Of a stretch of 64,000 nucleotides of DNA, positions 43,620-55,654 are shown piece after piece. The translations under genes and the position numbers were made by a program. The first letter of the stretch is position 1. The number at the start of each line of letters is the position of its first letter. The stretch is from Kingdonia uniflora (taxonomy: Eukaryota > Streptophyta > Magnoliopsida > Ranunculales > Circaeasteraceae), in assembly GCA_014058105.1 (NCBI GenBank), contig JACGCM010001948.1, positions 2,976,001 to 3,040,000 of the forward strand. The letters are read 5' to 3'. The notes beneath the pieces were generated by a model. That model did not search any database, was not told where the DNA came from, and saw only the letters and a program-made list of their open reading frames with translations.

Positions 43620-46600
43620 GTTCTGATGGTACTTCAGCTCAGATTTTCCTTATCTTCGTGGTAAGGCTTCAGGGCGCTGGCATGAAACGCTGAATGGGTG
43701 AAGCGAAGATGGGGTGGCAGTTGAAGCTTTTAAGAAACCTTTCCAACTTTGTCAATGATCGGCATCAGACCTTTATAACTAGGTAACAATCCTTTGTGTG
43801 CTCTGTCGCTTCTGTGCTGGAAGTGGAAGGTCTTAATCAGAATAAGGTCTTTGACTTGAAAAGGATCTGGTTGCATTTTCTGATCTACCTATTTCTTAAT
43901 TTTGGCAGACACTTTTTCTAAGTAGGCACGAGCAATATCAGCATTTCTCTGCCATTCTTTTGCAAACTAGTAGGCTCTTAGAACTTTTCCTTTGTAACCG
44001 AAAATCACAGTGTGTGGTATGAGGGGTTGTTGTCCCAATAATATCTCAGAGGGCTCTTGTTGGTTAATGAACTCTTCTGCAGGTTGAAGCAAAACTATAC
44101 TAGATCCAGGAGTTCAGTCCAATTCTTCTTGTTCACACTAACAAAGTGCCGAAGATATTCCCCCAACTTTGTATTAAAGTGTTCGGTCTGACCATCTGAT
44201 TGCGGGTGGTTACTAGTTGTGAAGTTGAGAGTAGATCCCAATAATCAAAACACTTCATTCTAAAACTTCCCAGTGAATCTTGGATCTCTATTGCTGACGA
44301 TGTCCAGTGGCACGCCCCAATACTTGACAATGCACTTAACAAAAAGACGCGTTGTTTCATCTGCTGGGCAAATAATTGGAGCTAGAATAAATGTTGCATA
44401 CTTAGAGAATCTGTCGATGATCACGAGTATGGAACCATATCCTTCAGTTTTAGGTAACCCTGAGATGAAATCCAGAGAAACGCTTTCCCAAGGTCGTATC
44501 GACACTGGAAGTGGTTCAAGCTGTCTAAGTGGTAAGTCCCGTTCAACTTTGCCCTGCTAGCAAATGTGAGAAGTCGCGTATAATCCATCACTTCATCGTG
44601 GTCCTTTGGCCAATTGTAACCTCTAAATAATAAGGATAATGTTCTCCTCCAATTAGGATGTCCTACCCAAAGAGTGTCATGGCACTTCTTAATCAGCTCC
44701 TATCTTAGTCATGCAAACTGAGGAATGTAAATCTGTTGTCCCATCGTATACAGAAGACCATCTTCTACCCAAAACCATTTGGTTTTCCCTTGTTTTACCA
44801 AGTTAATGATGACCTGAGTTTAAGGATCCACCGCCAACCCTTCGCGGATCCTATCTTGAGGAGTGCTGGTAATGTGAGATTGAGACTGCTCGGCTACTAT
44901 AGTGATGGCCGCTAGTTCAGCTTTACGGCTCAACGCATCAGGTACATTGTTCATCCTCCCTGACTTGTGCTCGAGATCTAAATCAAACTCTGCTAGAAAC
45001 TCTTGCCAACGAGTCTTCTTCGATGTCAGCTTCTTCTGTATAAGGAAATGGCTTGCCACACTGTAACCAGTCTTCACCAAAATCGTCAATCCCAATAAAT
45101 AATGTCACTATACTCGCAGACAATGCATAACAACTAGGAGTTCATTCTCATGCTCTGCATACCACCTCTCTGTATTATTCAGTTTTCTTCTTTCATATGC
45201 AGCCAGATACCCATCTGTAACAACACTCCACCGATAGCATAATCAAACACATCGGTATGTACTTTAAACGGCTTGGCAATATTTGGCAAAGCTAAGACTG
45301 GGTCGCTAAGCAATGTATGCTTCAGATCGTCAAATGCTATTTGACATTTTTTAGATCATGACCAAGATAAGTCCTTCTTAAGAAGATTTGTAAGGGGTGC
45401 CGCGCGCTTTGGATACCTTTTGATGAACCTGCGGTAGTAGTTCACGAGGCCAAGAAAAGAGCAAATTTTTATAACATTTGTAGGAGCTTTCCACTCCTCA
45501 ATAGTGTACACCTTTTCCATATCCATGCGGCTCTGTCCTCCACCAATAATGTGTCCAAGAAACATAACTTGTTCCTGGGCAAACGAACATTTCTTTAACT
45601 TGACATAGAGCTGATTATGTCGTAGGACTTTGAATACTAGGCGAAGATGTTTAAGGTGCTCTTCCATAGTATGGCTGTAGATAACAATATCATCTAGGTA
45701 CACCACCACAAACTTGTCAATATATTTCCGGAAGAACTCATTCATAAGAGTGTAGAATGTTGCGGGAGTATTGGTTAAGTCGAATGGCATGACAAGAAAT
45801 TTGTATGCCCCATATCGAGTGGAATACGCCGTCTTCAGTTTATCCTCGACAATAATCTTGACTTGATAGTAACCCGACTTCAAATCAAGTTTAGAGAAGT
45901 AATTCGCAGATATAAGCTGGTCAAACAAGTCGACAATGAGCAGTATTAGATATTTGTTCTTCACCGTCACCTTGTTTAGGGCTCGATAGTCGATACATAA
46001 TCGCTGACTTCCATCATGTTTCTTCTGAAATAAGACAAGGGCACCATATGATGCTTTTGAAGGGCGAATAAAGCCTGATTCCAACAATCCGTTAAGTTGC
46101 TTGCGAAGCTCTACTAGTTTAGGCTAACTCATCCTATACGGTCCTTTGGCAGGAGGCTTGGCTCCAGATACTAACTCGATCTGATCATCAATAGGCCTCT
46201 GTGAAGGTAACACCTTTGGCAGTTCCTTCGACATTACACCCTAAAACTCAATAAGTACCCGCGATACTTTATTCGGCATAGCGCTATGATCCTGATTATC
46301 CATCTCCATCCGTAAGGTAGTAAGGTAGGTCAATTCTTCTAGCTTTAGTCCCTTTTTCAACTGAAGAGCTGATAATATTCTTCCCTCATCTCTGTGCGTG
46401 GACATCTGTACGATTGAGGAGCTATCACCAAAGATCCCCAAAGAATTAATGAACGGGATCGACACTGCTTTGTGGTAGTGAAGAAAGTCCATCCCCAGAA
46501 TAATCTTGAAATCATCCAATATCACTACGAGAAGATTAACCTTCCCACTCCATTGCCCCATCTAAACTGAAAAAACTTGGCAACTTCATGTATCGACATT

Positions 46601-47700
46601 GTGGCTGAGTTGACGACTTTCATCCTACTAGAATCCTTCACCAAACATAGTCCCAACTGATTCGCTTCCTGAATGGCTATAAAGCTATGGGTAACACCTG
46701 TATCAAGTATCACTAAAGTACTTCGCCCACAAATACTAAGGTCCATATACATGAGTCCCTTTTTAGGTGTAGTCTCTACCAACTGAGTGGTCACTGCATT
46801 GAGCAAGTGAAGAGAACCCATATGAGTTTCACCGCCATCACCTCCCTGCGCGATGCCATTGGCTTGTTCGTCTTACGATACCAACATGGCATTCAAAATC
46901 GTCTTTTGAGGATATTGATATGGTTTGTGATTCCCTCCGCAAAAAAAATACTTCAAGTTCATTGAACGTCCTTGAAACCTGGATGAGGATGAGGCACCAC
47001 CATTGTAGTGCGGCCTGTGGTAATTCCTTCTGAGATGGGAACTCGAGGCGTTGTTCGTACTTGCTCCACCACTTCTGACTTGGCTTTGGCATTGGTCTCC
47101 CCCACTTCTTATTTGGTATCCTCCATTCTTGCCTCTATTGTGACTATAGGAGGATCCATTTCTCTATTATGACTGGGATGTAGACTGGAACTGAGTTGGT
47201 CAATACTCACCTTGCATAAGAGTGTAGTCATTAATGCGCTCAGTAGAGGCCATTGCGGATGCCAAATCTTAAACCCTTTACCTTTGCAGTTCAGTCTGAA
47301 ACTATGGTTTCAAACCTTCTAAGAAACAGAATAATTTGTCCTTTTTGGACATGTCACGGATATCCAATATTAGTGTTGAGAATCGTTTGACATAATTACG
47401 GATACTGCATGTCTGCTTTAGTTTCCTTAAAACTCCTCCGAGCAATGAACTCAACATTTTCGAGCAGGAACTAAGTCTTCAACTCCTTCTTCAAGTCATC
47501 CCATGTGCTAATAGTACCATGGCCGCTTTGGATCTCGGCATACTTGGTGCGCCACCATAGCTTTGCTTCACCTGTGAGGTACATGGTTGCCATAGACACC
47601 TTCACACCTTCACTCTCCGGCCTGACTACATTGAAGTAAGTCTCCATATCAAAGATGAAGTTTTCCACCTCTTTTGCGTCCCTCGCTCCTTGGTACACCT
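43620..47700 (-). pseudogene. gypsy 2 gag-pol
   Basis: Minus-strand order: gag 47698-47471 (VENFIFDMETYFNVVRPESE, MYLTGEAKLWWR), nucleocapsid region about 47092-46838, protease 46821-46525 (VILDTGVTHSFI, catalytic DTG kept), RT 46087-45356 (one open frame of 243 codons with IDYRALNKVT, FSKLDLKSGYYQV, VVYLDDIVIYS; YLDD intact), RNase H to 44820 (TRWQEFLAEFDLDLEHKSG, NNVPDALSR), integrase 44505-44133 (SLDFISGLPKTEG, IDRFSKYATFI, SNRDPRFTG) and a tail with HSAFHASALKPYHED at about 43690-43640. Frame shifts separate the domains, so no full polyprotein is possible. RT is the best-preserved part. Confidence 0.85.
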
Positions 47701-48108
47701 TTGGTTTGTGGATCTTGATCCTGGGCCGTTCTACACCACCGCCCAGAGGTGTTGATTCACCAGTTTTAGCAATCTTACTAGAAGATTCACCTTCGAAGAT
47801 AGTTCAGCCACTTGATTTAGAAGTGTAGCCATATTCCTCTAGACTACTCCTTCTAGCGTAACGAGATGTTCGCCCATATGGACCTGATCATTTGAGAACC
47901 CGCCCAATCATTTCTCAAAATTTGTTATTTGATCAATAATTCAATCTAAAGCTTTCATCTGAGACTCTAGTTGGTCCACAACATTCAGGTGTTCGGCATG
48001 GGATTATTAGGCTGTTCTTCCATTCGTGGGGAAAGGTCATTAGCATTGGGACTCTCCGCCATAACTAACAAGATCACTCACCTACTAGAACATAGCTCTG
48101 ATACCAAT

Positions 48109-48510
48109 TATTATAGACCAGCTGAGATTACAAGCTTGGTACGTGCGGCACTTAAGGCACATGCCTCAAGTAAGCCTTTTTATTCATCTACTTTTAATAA
48201 TCTTTTATTGTAATATCAAATAATAGCAAGGCAACATGCAACCGTACAAAGATTCAATACAAACTAGCTTTCATTAGCTTATCAACATGATTACACGGCG
48301 TTAGTTCCAACTCGGGTGTATAAGATTCACTTCCATTACAATATAACTAATAAACAAATAGCTTGCGACCCAAAGGAAACATCAAAGTTGGAGACGAAGC
48401 GTACTCCCCCTAAAGTCTAACCTAAACTCTGCGAAAATTAATGAAACTTTTGCAAGGTTTCATTACATCTTAAAGATTTTATTTACAAAATATTTGGCTG
48501 AGGCGTTACA
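48109..48510 (-). repeat. 5' LTR of gypsy 2
   Basis: 402 bp. Minus strand starts TGTAACGCCTCAGCC and ends at the PBS. Confidence 0.9.
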
Positions 48511-48619
48511 CTGACTGCTACACATATCAGTGTCAAAACCAATTTTAAACAAACTCAAATCGCATAAGATGTTTTACATTATCATACTTAACTAACTTGT
48601 GGCTGTAAAGTGGAACAAC

Positions 48620-48836
48620 TCAGATCCCTTTTCTCAACTCTGAGACTGGAAAAAAACCTTGTCTGGCAAAATCATCCCTGCCATACTTGTGAACTTCAAT
48701 CCGAAGCAACGTAAGATTTGGAACTCTCAGTGGGAACTCAAACTCTTCATTCCAAATAGGTGCCCAGTCATTTAGGATTGTCTTAGTTTTTTTCATAACA
48801 GAATCAATAGGGATTCCAGCTATTCCGACCTGTAAT
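48620..48836 (-). pseudogene. phospholipase C C2-domain fragment (right copy)
   Basis: Minus-strand exon beginning after a TATTACAG acceptor: [65 protein letters not shown]. This is the C-terminal C2 domain of plant phosphoinositide-specific PLC (Ca2+/phospholipid binding). The ASEKDDFGGQTCLP-type loop is altered ([11 protein letters not shown]). The exon itself is open, but the catalytic X/Y domains and the C2 end are absent, so it is a remnant. Confidence 0.85.
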
Positions 48837-48853
48837 AGTATGATGGATTTCAA

Positions 48854-49185
48854 TTTTCAAAAACATTTCATTTTATCTCAATGAACATAAGAAGAAGAAT
48901 AAAATTTAAAACACAAGAAAAGAGTTGTTCTAATCTTCAGAATTTCCCAAGGCATTTCCAACTATCTTTATCAGTTGAGTTATGGTTTGATAAACCTCTT
49001 AGTTCATAAATTTGTTTGTTAATTAAATTATATATGAGTGAAAGCTATGCGTTGATCTTTACTATACCTAGCAAGACTCTATCAATTTTCATGGTAATAT
49101 ATAATAGGTGGAGTATGAATTTTCCAACCCTCCCTAACAGAGGGTTGAGACAACCCATCTCTCTTATTGGCTAAAGACTTAACAA
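48854..49185. other. no gene seen
   Basis: AT-rich spacer between the PLC fragment and the copia A 5' LTR. Confidence 0.4.
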
Positions 49186-49385
49186 TATTGGGAGTTAGGT
49201 CCAGTCCAAAGGAGAAAACCTAACTAGATTGAGGTATCTCTATTAAACTCCTAATAGGCCCAAATAACTAGGGTTATGGGGAGAGTTTTTGCATAAAGCT
49301 ATATATATGCCAATAAGGGTACAACAATCCTCAGGGGTTTTATCAATATCAAGCTCTCTTTTTTCTCATATTTATAGGTATGTGT

Positions 49386-49979
49386 TGTTGGGTGTGAACT
49401 CAAACTAATAAAGAATGGAATTGTCGAAGAACAGTCAAAGTCGTTCAAACGAGGTTTGAATGATCTTCAAAGTCGTTCGAATGAGATTATCTATTTTACA
49501 TTTTTGGACTTGGTTCGAAGCAGTCGTTCGAACGGGCTTGGATGCCGTTTGAACAAGATGCTATTTTCTAGGGCTGAAGACTAACTATCGCTAAAGTCTG
49601 AATGAGCTTTGCCTTAGATGTTATTCTGAGACGTTGATTTTACCTCGAGATCCGTTCTACTTCTATTTTAGTTCCCTAGTATATATGGGACTTAGTTTAT
49701 TTTTTTAAGCTATCTTTCCCTCTGTGAGTTTAATTTTAAAGACCTAAAATTTGAGAGACTCTATTAAAGCTTGAGAAGCTTGGAGAGATCATTGTAACCT
49801 GTTTGATTATCATCGTAGATTATTCGGTTAGTGGTTTTTTATCTACAAGGGTTTTCTACTTCCATCCTCTAGGAATTCTTGTATCCTTATTGTTCTTGCT
49901 TGATTGTTTTTTCTGTTAGGGCTTATTCCGCGTATCATTCTTATCAAAGAAGAGAGAGTAGCTACCTCGATTCTTAATA
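49386..49979 (+). repeat. 5' LTR of copia B
   Basis: 594 bp; carries decayed copies of the TCGTTCGAACGA palindrome (many as TTTGAA, TTCAAA or TGAATGA, that is C-to-T / G-to-A at CG) and lacks about 50 bp present in the 3' LTR. Confidence 0.92.
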
Positions 49980-50024
49980 ATTGGTATAAGAGCAAGTATT
50001 ACAGGGAATGTGTGGTAAATAGCA

Positions 50025-53000
50025 ATGGCCAATAAGGAGAAATTGAAGATCACGAAGTTCAATGGATCAAATTTTAGAGTGTAGAAGAAGTAGATTGATG
50101 ATTACCTCTATCAGAAGGATCTTGATTTACCACTGGTGCAGTTGAGATGATGCAAGAAGAATACGATACTGTTAAGTGGGTATGATTGGATCGCAAGTCG
50201 CTTGGAACCGTTAGGTTAGCGCTGTCATCTCAGATTCTGTACATGATCTCCAAAGTTACGACAACGAAGAGTTTGATGGGGACATTGTCTGTTTTGTACT
50301 CGGAACCGTCCAGAGTAAACAAGGTACATCTTTTGCGGTGCTTGTTTACTTTGAAGATGAAGGATAATGGCAGTGTGCAAGCTCATATCAGTAAGTTCAA
50401 TACCATACATCCTCAACTGGAATCTGTTAAAATTACTTTTACCGAGGAGGTGAGAGCGTGGGCTCTTTTAGGGCAAATGCCTGAGAGTTGGGAAGGGTTC
50501 ATTACAGCTGTGAGTAACTCATCGGGGAAGGAAGACATCAAATTTAATACTATAGTATCTTTGATTATGAGTGAAGATAATAGGTGTATAACATCTGAAC
50601 CTTCTTCAAGTTCAAATGGTAATGTGTTGAATGTCGAGGAAAGAGGGAGGTCTTACAAAAATGGGCTGAAATTTTGAAGAGGTTAATCATAGTCAAGAGG
50701 AAAGTCTAAGCCACCCAGTGTGTATTGGACTTATGAAAAGAAGGGTCACTTCAGGCAAGATTGTAACTCTTCTTCAAAGAAAAATATTGATGAGGAGAAA
50801 GATATAATGAACCTTACCGGAGAGGTTAGTTTTGACGAGGCAATACTACTGTCATGTGATGATGCTAATGAATCTTGGATAGTTAATTCGGGTGCCTCTT
50901 TCCATGCTACTGCAAACGTAGGTTTTATAACCAATATTGTTAAAGGCGATTTCGGTACTGTTTGTCTTACAGATAAGAGTGTACATAATGTTACTGGAAA
51001 TGGAAATGCTATAGGTTATTGTTGCCTTCAGGGGGAACATTGGTTTTACAGAATGTGTGACTTGTACCTAAATTGGGGCATAACCTTATATCGGTTAGCA
51101 AATTGGCAGATGATGGCAGATATTTGAGTACCTTTGGTGCTACCTTTTGGAAGGTTACAAAGAGAGCTATGCTAGTAGCTCGAGGCTTGCGACAAGGAAT
51201 GTGTTATACAACACAAAGCACAATTTTTACTATTTGTGCAGCCACTCTAGGGATTGATACAAATATATGGCCCAAATAGCTCGGTCACATGAGTGAAAAT
51301 AAGATAAAGATAATGGTAACAAAGGGAAAGCTAGAGGGTCTTACTGAGGTTGATCTCAAGTTTTGTGAAGAGTATGTTCTTGCAAAGCAGATGAAGGTCA
51401 GTTTTAAAATATCTAAAAGATCCAGGAAACATGGAAGATGGATCTTATACACACAAATATTTGGGGGCTAACTAAGGTGTCTTCTCTTGGTGGGTTTCAT
51501 TATTGCATTACTTTTATCGATGATGCAACTCATAAACTAAGGGTCTACTTCATAAAGAACAGATTAAATGTGTTCGATAAATTCAAGAGGTGGAAGGCTC
51601 TAGTTGAAAATAAAACCAGTTTGAAACTGAAGTGTTTCAGGTCAGATAACGGAGGCAAATATTGTAGTGACGAGTTTGAAGACTTTTGCGCATCAAACGA
51701 GATTAGGAGACAAAAGGCTATTCCCGAAACACCGTAACAAAAAGGTGTTACAGAACGCATGAGCCGAACAATAAATGAAAAGGCAAGAAGTATAAGACTC
51801 AACGCTGGATTGCCAAAATATTTTTGGGCGGATGCGATTAGTACGACGGCGTACTTGATTAACAGAGGGCCTTCAACGGCTTTAGATTTTGGACTTCCTA
51901 AAGAAGCATGGACCAGTATATAGGTAAACCTTAATTACTTACATATTTTTGATTGTACCTCATATGTGCTTGATAATTCAAATACAAGGACCAAGTTAGA
52001 TGTAAAGTCGACGAAGTGGATATTCATTGGATATGGTTATTGAGTTTGGGTACTAATTTTGGGATGCAAAGAATCGAAAAGTTATCCAGAGCCGTAATGT
52101 TATATCCAATGAAGACGTCTTGTATAAAGATTTCAAAGTACCTAGTGAAAGAAGTCAAAGTGAACCAACAGAAAGTGTTAACATTGAAGATGATAAACCC
52201 TCTCGAGAGGTTGATGAAGTAGTCGTGGTTGAGTCCGTTGTAGCTGATCAAGGTGAGGAACCTAGATCTAGACATTCCAATAGCACTTTGAAATGAGCCA
52301 AGAGTTGTACGAATTTTGGCTAGGTACGTTAACTCCTTAAATCACTTATTACTTACAGATGGTGGTGAACCTGAAAGTTACAAGGAGGCTTTAGATGTGG
52401 AAGCCAAGAGAAAGTGGGAGCTTGCTATGAATGATGAGATACAGTCATTATCAGTTAATCAAACTTAGAATTTAGTTTGGTTACCAAAAGGGAAAAGATC
52501 ATTGCACAACAAGTGGGTATAAAGATTAAAGCGGGAATCTGACTATTCAAGGAGATCCAAGGCTAGACTTGTGGTGAAGGGCTTTCAGCAAAAAGAAGGC
52601 GTTGATTTCGGTAAGATTTTTGCTGCTATTGTGAAGATATCTACTATTTGGTTTGTGATGAATATAGTTGCAGTTGAAGATTTGCATCTTGAGCAACAAG
52701 ATGTCAAGACAACATTTCTTCATGGTAACCTTGATAAAGAATTTTATATGAAGCAGCTAGAAGGGTATTCAGTTAAAAGGAAAAAAGATCTTGTGTATTG
52801 GCTCACGAAGAGCTTATATGGTTTAAAACAAGCGCCGAGACAGCGGTATTTGAAGTTTGAACAATTCATGTCCAGAAATGGTTATTCGAAGAGCAATACA
52901 GATTACTGTTGTTTTATCAAACATACAGGGAACTCATATATTATTCTACTTCTGTATGTAAATGATATGTTGGTAATAAGTACTGACATGGGAGAAATTG

Positions 53001-53913
53001 CCAAGTTGAAGGAACAGTTATCCCGAGAGTTTTCTATAAAGGACTTGGGTACAACAAAACAAGTTCCTGGTATGCGTATTACAAGGGACAAAAAGTGGGG
53101 AGAATTAAAGTTATCTTAAGCTGAGTACATCGGTAAAGTACTAAAGTGGTTTAATATGGATGGTTCTAAAGTTGTTAGTACACCATTGGGAGGTCACTTC
53201 AAATTATTAAGGGTTATTGTCCGAAGAGACAGAAGGATCACGATGAGATGCGGAAGATTCCATATCAATTTGCGGTTGGTAGCCTAATGTATGCTATAAT
53301 TTGTACGAGACCAGATACCCAAGCAGTGGGAGTTATTAGTAGGTATATGAGTAATCCAGGCAAAAAGCATTTGAGAGTTGTAAAATAGATACTGAGGTAT
53401 CTAAAGGGGACTTAAGATATGTCATTATGTTATGAAGGTTCTCAAATATGCTTATAGGGTTTTATTGATTCTGACATGGCGGGTGACATTGATAGGCAAA
53501 AGAGCACTAGTGGTTTCGTTTTTATATTGAGAAGCGGTGCAGTTACATGGATTTCTAGGCTACAAAAGATTGTAGCTTTGTCTACGACGGAGGTGGAATA
53601 TGTTGCAGCTACAGAAGTGTGTAAGGATATGGTTTGGCTGAAAGGGTTGATGAAAGAGCTTGGTAGAGAATTTTTTTCTCCTAAGTTGTATAGTAATAGT
53701 CAAAACGCTATACACTTAGCAAAAAAATCAGCTTTTCACTCTAGGACCAAGCATATTGATATTCGGTATCACTATATTCGTTCGCTCCTTGAGGACGGTG
53801 TGTTGAAGCTTGTGAAGATTTACACTAATGTGAATCCGGTCGATATGTTTGCGAAGGTGGTAACTTTTCAGAAGTTGATGACATGCACAACTTCTGTGGG
53901 TCTTCAAGATTGA
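50025..53913 (+). pseudogene. copia B gag-pol polyprotein, inactivated
   Basis: Starts ATG at 50025 (MANKEKLKITKFNGSNF then TAG). Gag core 50186-50677 (NKVHLLRCLFTLKM, EEVRAWALLGQMP, ESWEGF, AVSNSSGK); zinc knuckle at 50720 has lost both first Cys (YWTYEKKGHFRQDC); protease WIVNSGAS at 50876; GAG-pre-integrase with LGHMSE at 51283; integrase 51438-51900 (HTNIWG, FRSDNGGKY, GVTERM); RT 52571-53119 (VKGFQQKEGVDF, LHGNLDKEFYM, SLYGLKQAP, YVNDML); RNase H 53476-53913 (KSTSGFVFIL, ALSTTEVEYVA, KHIDIRYHYIR). Three catalytic Asp are Asn: protease 50885-50887, integrase 51456-51458, RT 52961-52963. About ten stops and several frame changes are present. Confidence 0.9.
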
Positions 53914-53986
53914 AGGTCCGGGTAGTGCGAGTAATTTATTTGGAGGATCTGGAGATAGGTTGCAGGATTCGATTTAAGTTGGAGAT

Positions 53987-54633
53987 TGTTGGGTGTGAAC
54001 TCGAACTAATAAAGAATGGAATTGTCGAAGAACAGCCGAAGTCGTTCGAACGAAGTAGGAAGTCATTCGAACGAGCTCGTTCGAACGAGCTTCAAAGTCG
54101 TTCGAACGAGATTATCTATTTTGCGTTTTTAGATTTGGTTCGAAGCAGTCGTTCGAACGGGATTGGATGCCGTTCGAACGAGTTTTTTCTAGGGATGGAG
54201 ACCAACTATCGTTTAAGTCGTTCGAACGATCTTGGAGTCGTTCGAATGAGCTTTGCGTAGGTTTACCTTAGATGTTATTCAGAGATGTTAAGTTTTCCTT
54301 AAGATCCGTTCTACTTGTATTTTAGTTCCCTAGTATATAAAGGGAAATTAGTTTATTTGTTTAAGCTATCTTTTCCTTTGTGAGTTTAATTCTAGAGACT
54401 TTGAATTTGAGAGACTCCATTAAAGCTTGAGAAGCATGGAGAGATCATTGTAACCTATTTGATTATCATCGTAGATTGTTTGGGGAGTGGCTATTTATCT
54501 GCAAGGGTTTTCCACTCCCTCCTCTGGGAATTCTTGTGTCCTTATTGTTCTTGCTTGATTGTTTTTTTGTTAGGGCTTCTTCCGCGTATCGTTCTTATTA
54601 GAGAAAAGAAAGTAGCTACCTCGATTCTCAACA
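53987..54633 (+). repeat. 3' LTR of copia B with eight TTCGAA palindromes
   Basis: 647 bp. Between 54041 and 54250 there are eight copies of (G/C)TC(G/A)TTCGAA(C/T)GA, most of them the perfect 12-bp palindrome TCGTTCGAACGA or 8-bp GTTCGAAC. Confidence 0.92.
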
Positions 54634-54674
54634 TGTGTGTATGTATGTTAGACTAGATTGTTTGGTATCCAACA

Positions 54675-55410
54675 CGTTATCAGCTTTGAGAACAAGTGCT
54701 AGTGGATCAAGGAAAAAGAACTCTTTAAGGAACATTTGTTTGGATATTTTTGCATTTCGAAGAGGTAATTTCTTCAAAGATTCATTTTTGGTATTAATTT
54801 AATGATCTTATGTATAAAATACTTAGATTTGATTATATACGCTAATACCGCATTTTTTTTACGAATAAAAATCCTATTTTTGGGCTTTTTTTAACCTCAA
54901 GTATGGCTGTTTTCAAATGAAAATAAGGACCATTTTAGCAATTAAATTAAGGAGTTCATATATTCATTGGGAAGCCTACTCTTTGATGATCACAGTGATA
55001 TATTATGCTCCATCGGGAGATATCCTTGTAAATAGGAAATTAGCGTTGAACATAGGTAGTTCATGACCTAAAAACAAGTTTTGACAATGGATTAGGTTAT
55101 GCTGACGTCACCTATTAGAGTTTTTTTTTATATGCTGATGTCATCTAGTTTTATAAACCCGATCCAGATCAATTTTTTAAAATTAGATTTGGATCAGACC
55201 TAATCAACTCAAAATATGCCAGATCTAGATTTGGTGACGTCATAGGGAGTACGACCCACTGTGCAAGCATGGCAGGGTTCAATGTCGACACGTTGTATGG
55301 GAGGCCGACATGGGGTGACGTGGCATGGATGCGTTGTATGTGGGCCCCACACAAAATTTAGTGCTAACGTGTCAAAAGTGAATGTTGACACATAGATCAA
55401 CCACGTGCTG
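54675..55410 (+). other. copia A leader, 5' part
   Basis: Non-coding leader after the PBS-like CGTTATCAGC. 55100-55410 is enriched in GACGTCA/TGACGT and ACGTGTC words. Confidence 0.5.
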
Positions 55411-55654
55411 ACACGTGGTAGGGCCATATGGTAACAGGTGGCACAATCCTATGTTAACACATTACAGGGCCAGTGTGTGACACGTGGACTCACAGTATCT
55501 CAACACGCGGCAATGCCATTGTATGATACGTGGCCCCATAGTATCTCAGTACGTGGCAGAGCCAATATATGACACGTGCCATAACCAGTAGTCACCACGT
55601 ATCTTCACAAGGTGGTGATACATAACAGAACTGTAGTAGGACACGTAGCAGACC
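55411..55654 (+). repeat. 46-bp minisatellite with ACGTG cores
   Basis: Five consecutive 46-bp units start at 55411, 55457, 55503, 55549 and 55595, with a partial sixth at 55641. Most units begin ACACGTGGCA-like and carry a second GACACGTGG-like core about 24 bp in. Units share ATGCCA/GGGCCA and AGTATCTCA words. Confidence 0.85.

Larger units (their letters stand above)
42924..48510 (-). mobile_element. Ty3/gypsy element 2, complete but decayed
   Basis: LTRs 48109-48510 (5') and 42924-43334 (3'), target duplication CTGAC at 42919-42923 and 48511-48515. The PBS (minus strand TTGGTATCAGAGC, about 48096-48108) touches the 5' LTR. The polypurine tract GTAGGGGAGAA (plus 43335-43345) touches the 3' LTR. 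5587 bp with gag, protease, RT, RNase H and integrase in gypsy order on the minus strand. It is inserted just 3' of a PLC fragment. Confidence 0.93.
49386..54633 (+). mobile_element. Ty1/copia element, family B (Tork/Tnt1-like), full length, decayed
   Basis: LTRs 49386-49979 and 53987-54633, both TGTTGGGTGTGAACT at the start; the 3' copy ends CTCAACA. Perfect 5-bp duplication TGTGT at 49381-49385 and 54634-54638. PBS TGGTATAAGAGC at 49982-49993 matches the initiator-Met tRNA type; the polypurine-like AAGTTGGAGAT ends at 53986. 5248 bp. It sits inside the 5' LTR of a family A element in the same orientation, so it is younger than that element. Confidence 0.94.
49186..54674 (+). repeat. 5' LTR of copia A plus copy, split by copia B
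   Basis: Left part 49186-49385 (TATTGGGAGTTAGGTCC ... TTTATAGGTATGTGT) and right part 54639-54674 (GTATGTATGTTAGACTAG ... GGTATCCAACA). Joined across one TGTGT they match the 3' LTR 59219-59497. CGTTATCAGC follows, as after the minus copy's LTR. Confidence 0.8.

Noticed and set aside
55169..55427. Overlapping minus-strand frames in the leader
   Set aside because: They run antisense through the ACGTG-rich leader and minisatellite; openness follows from the repeat composition.
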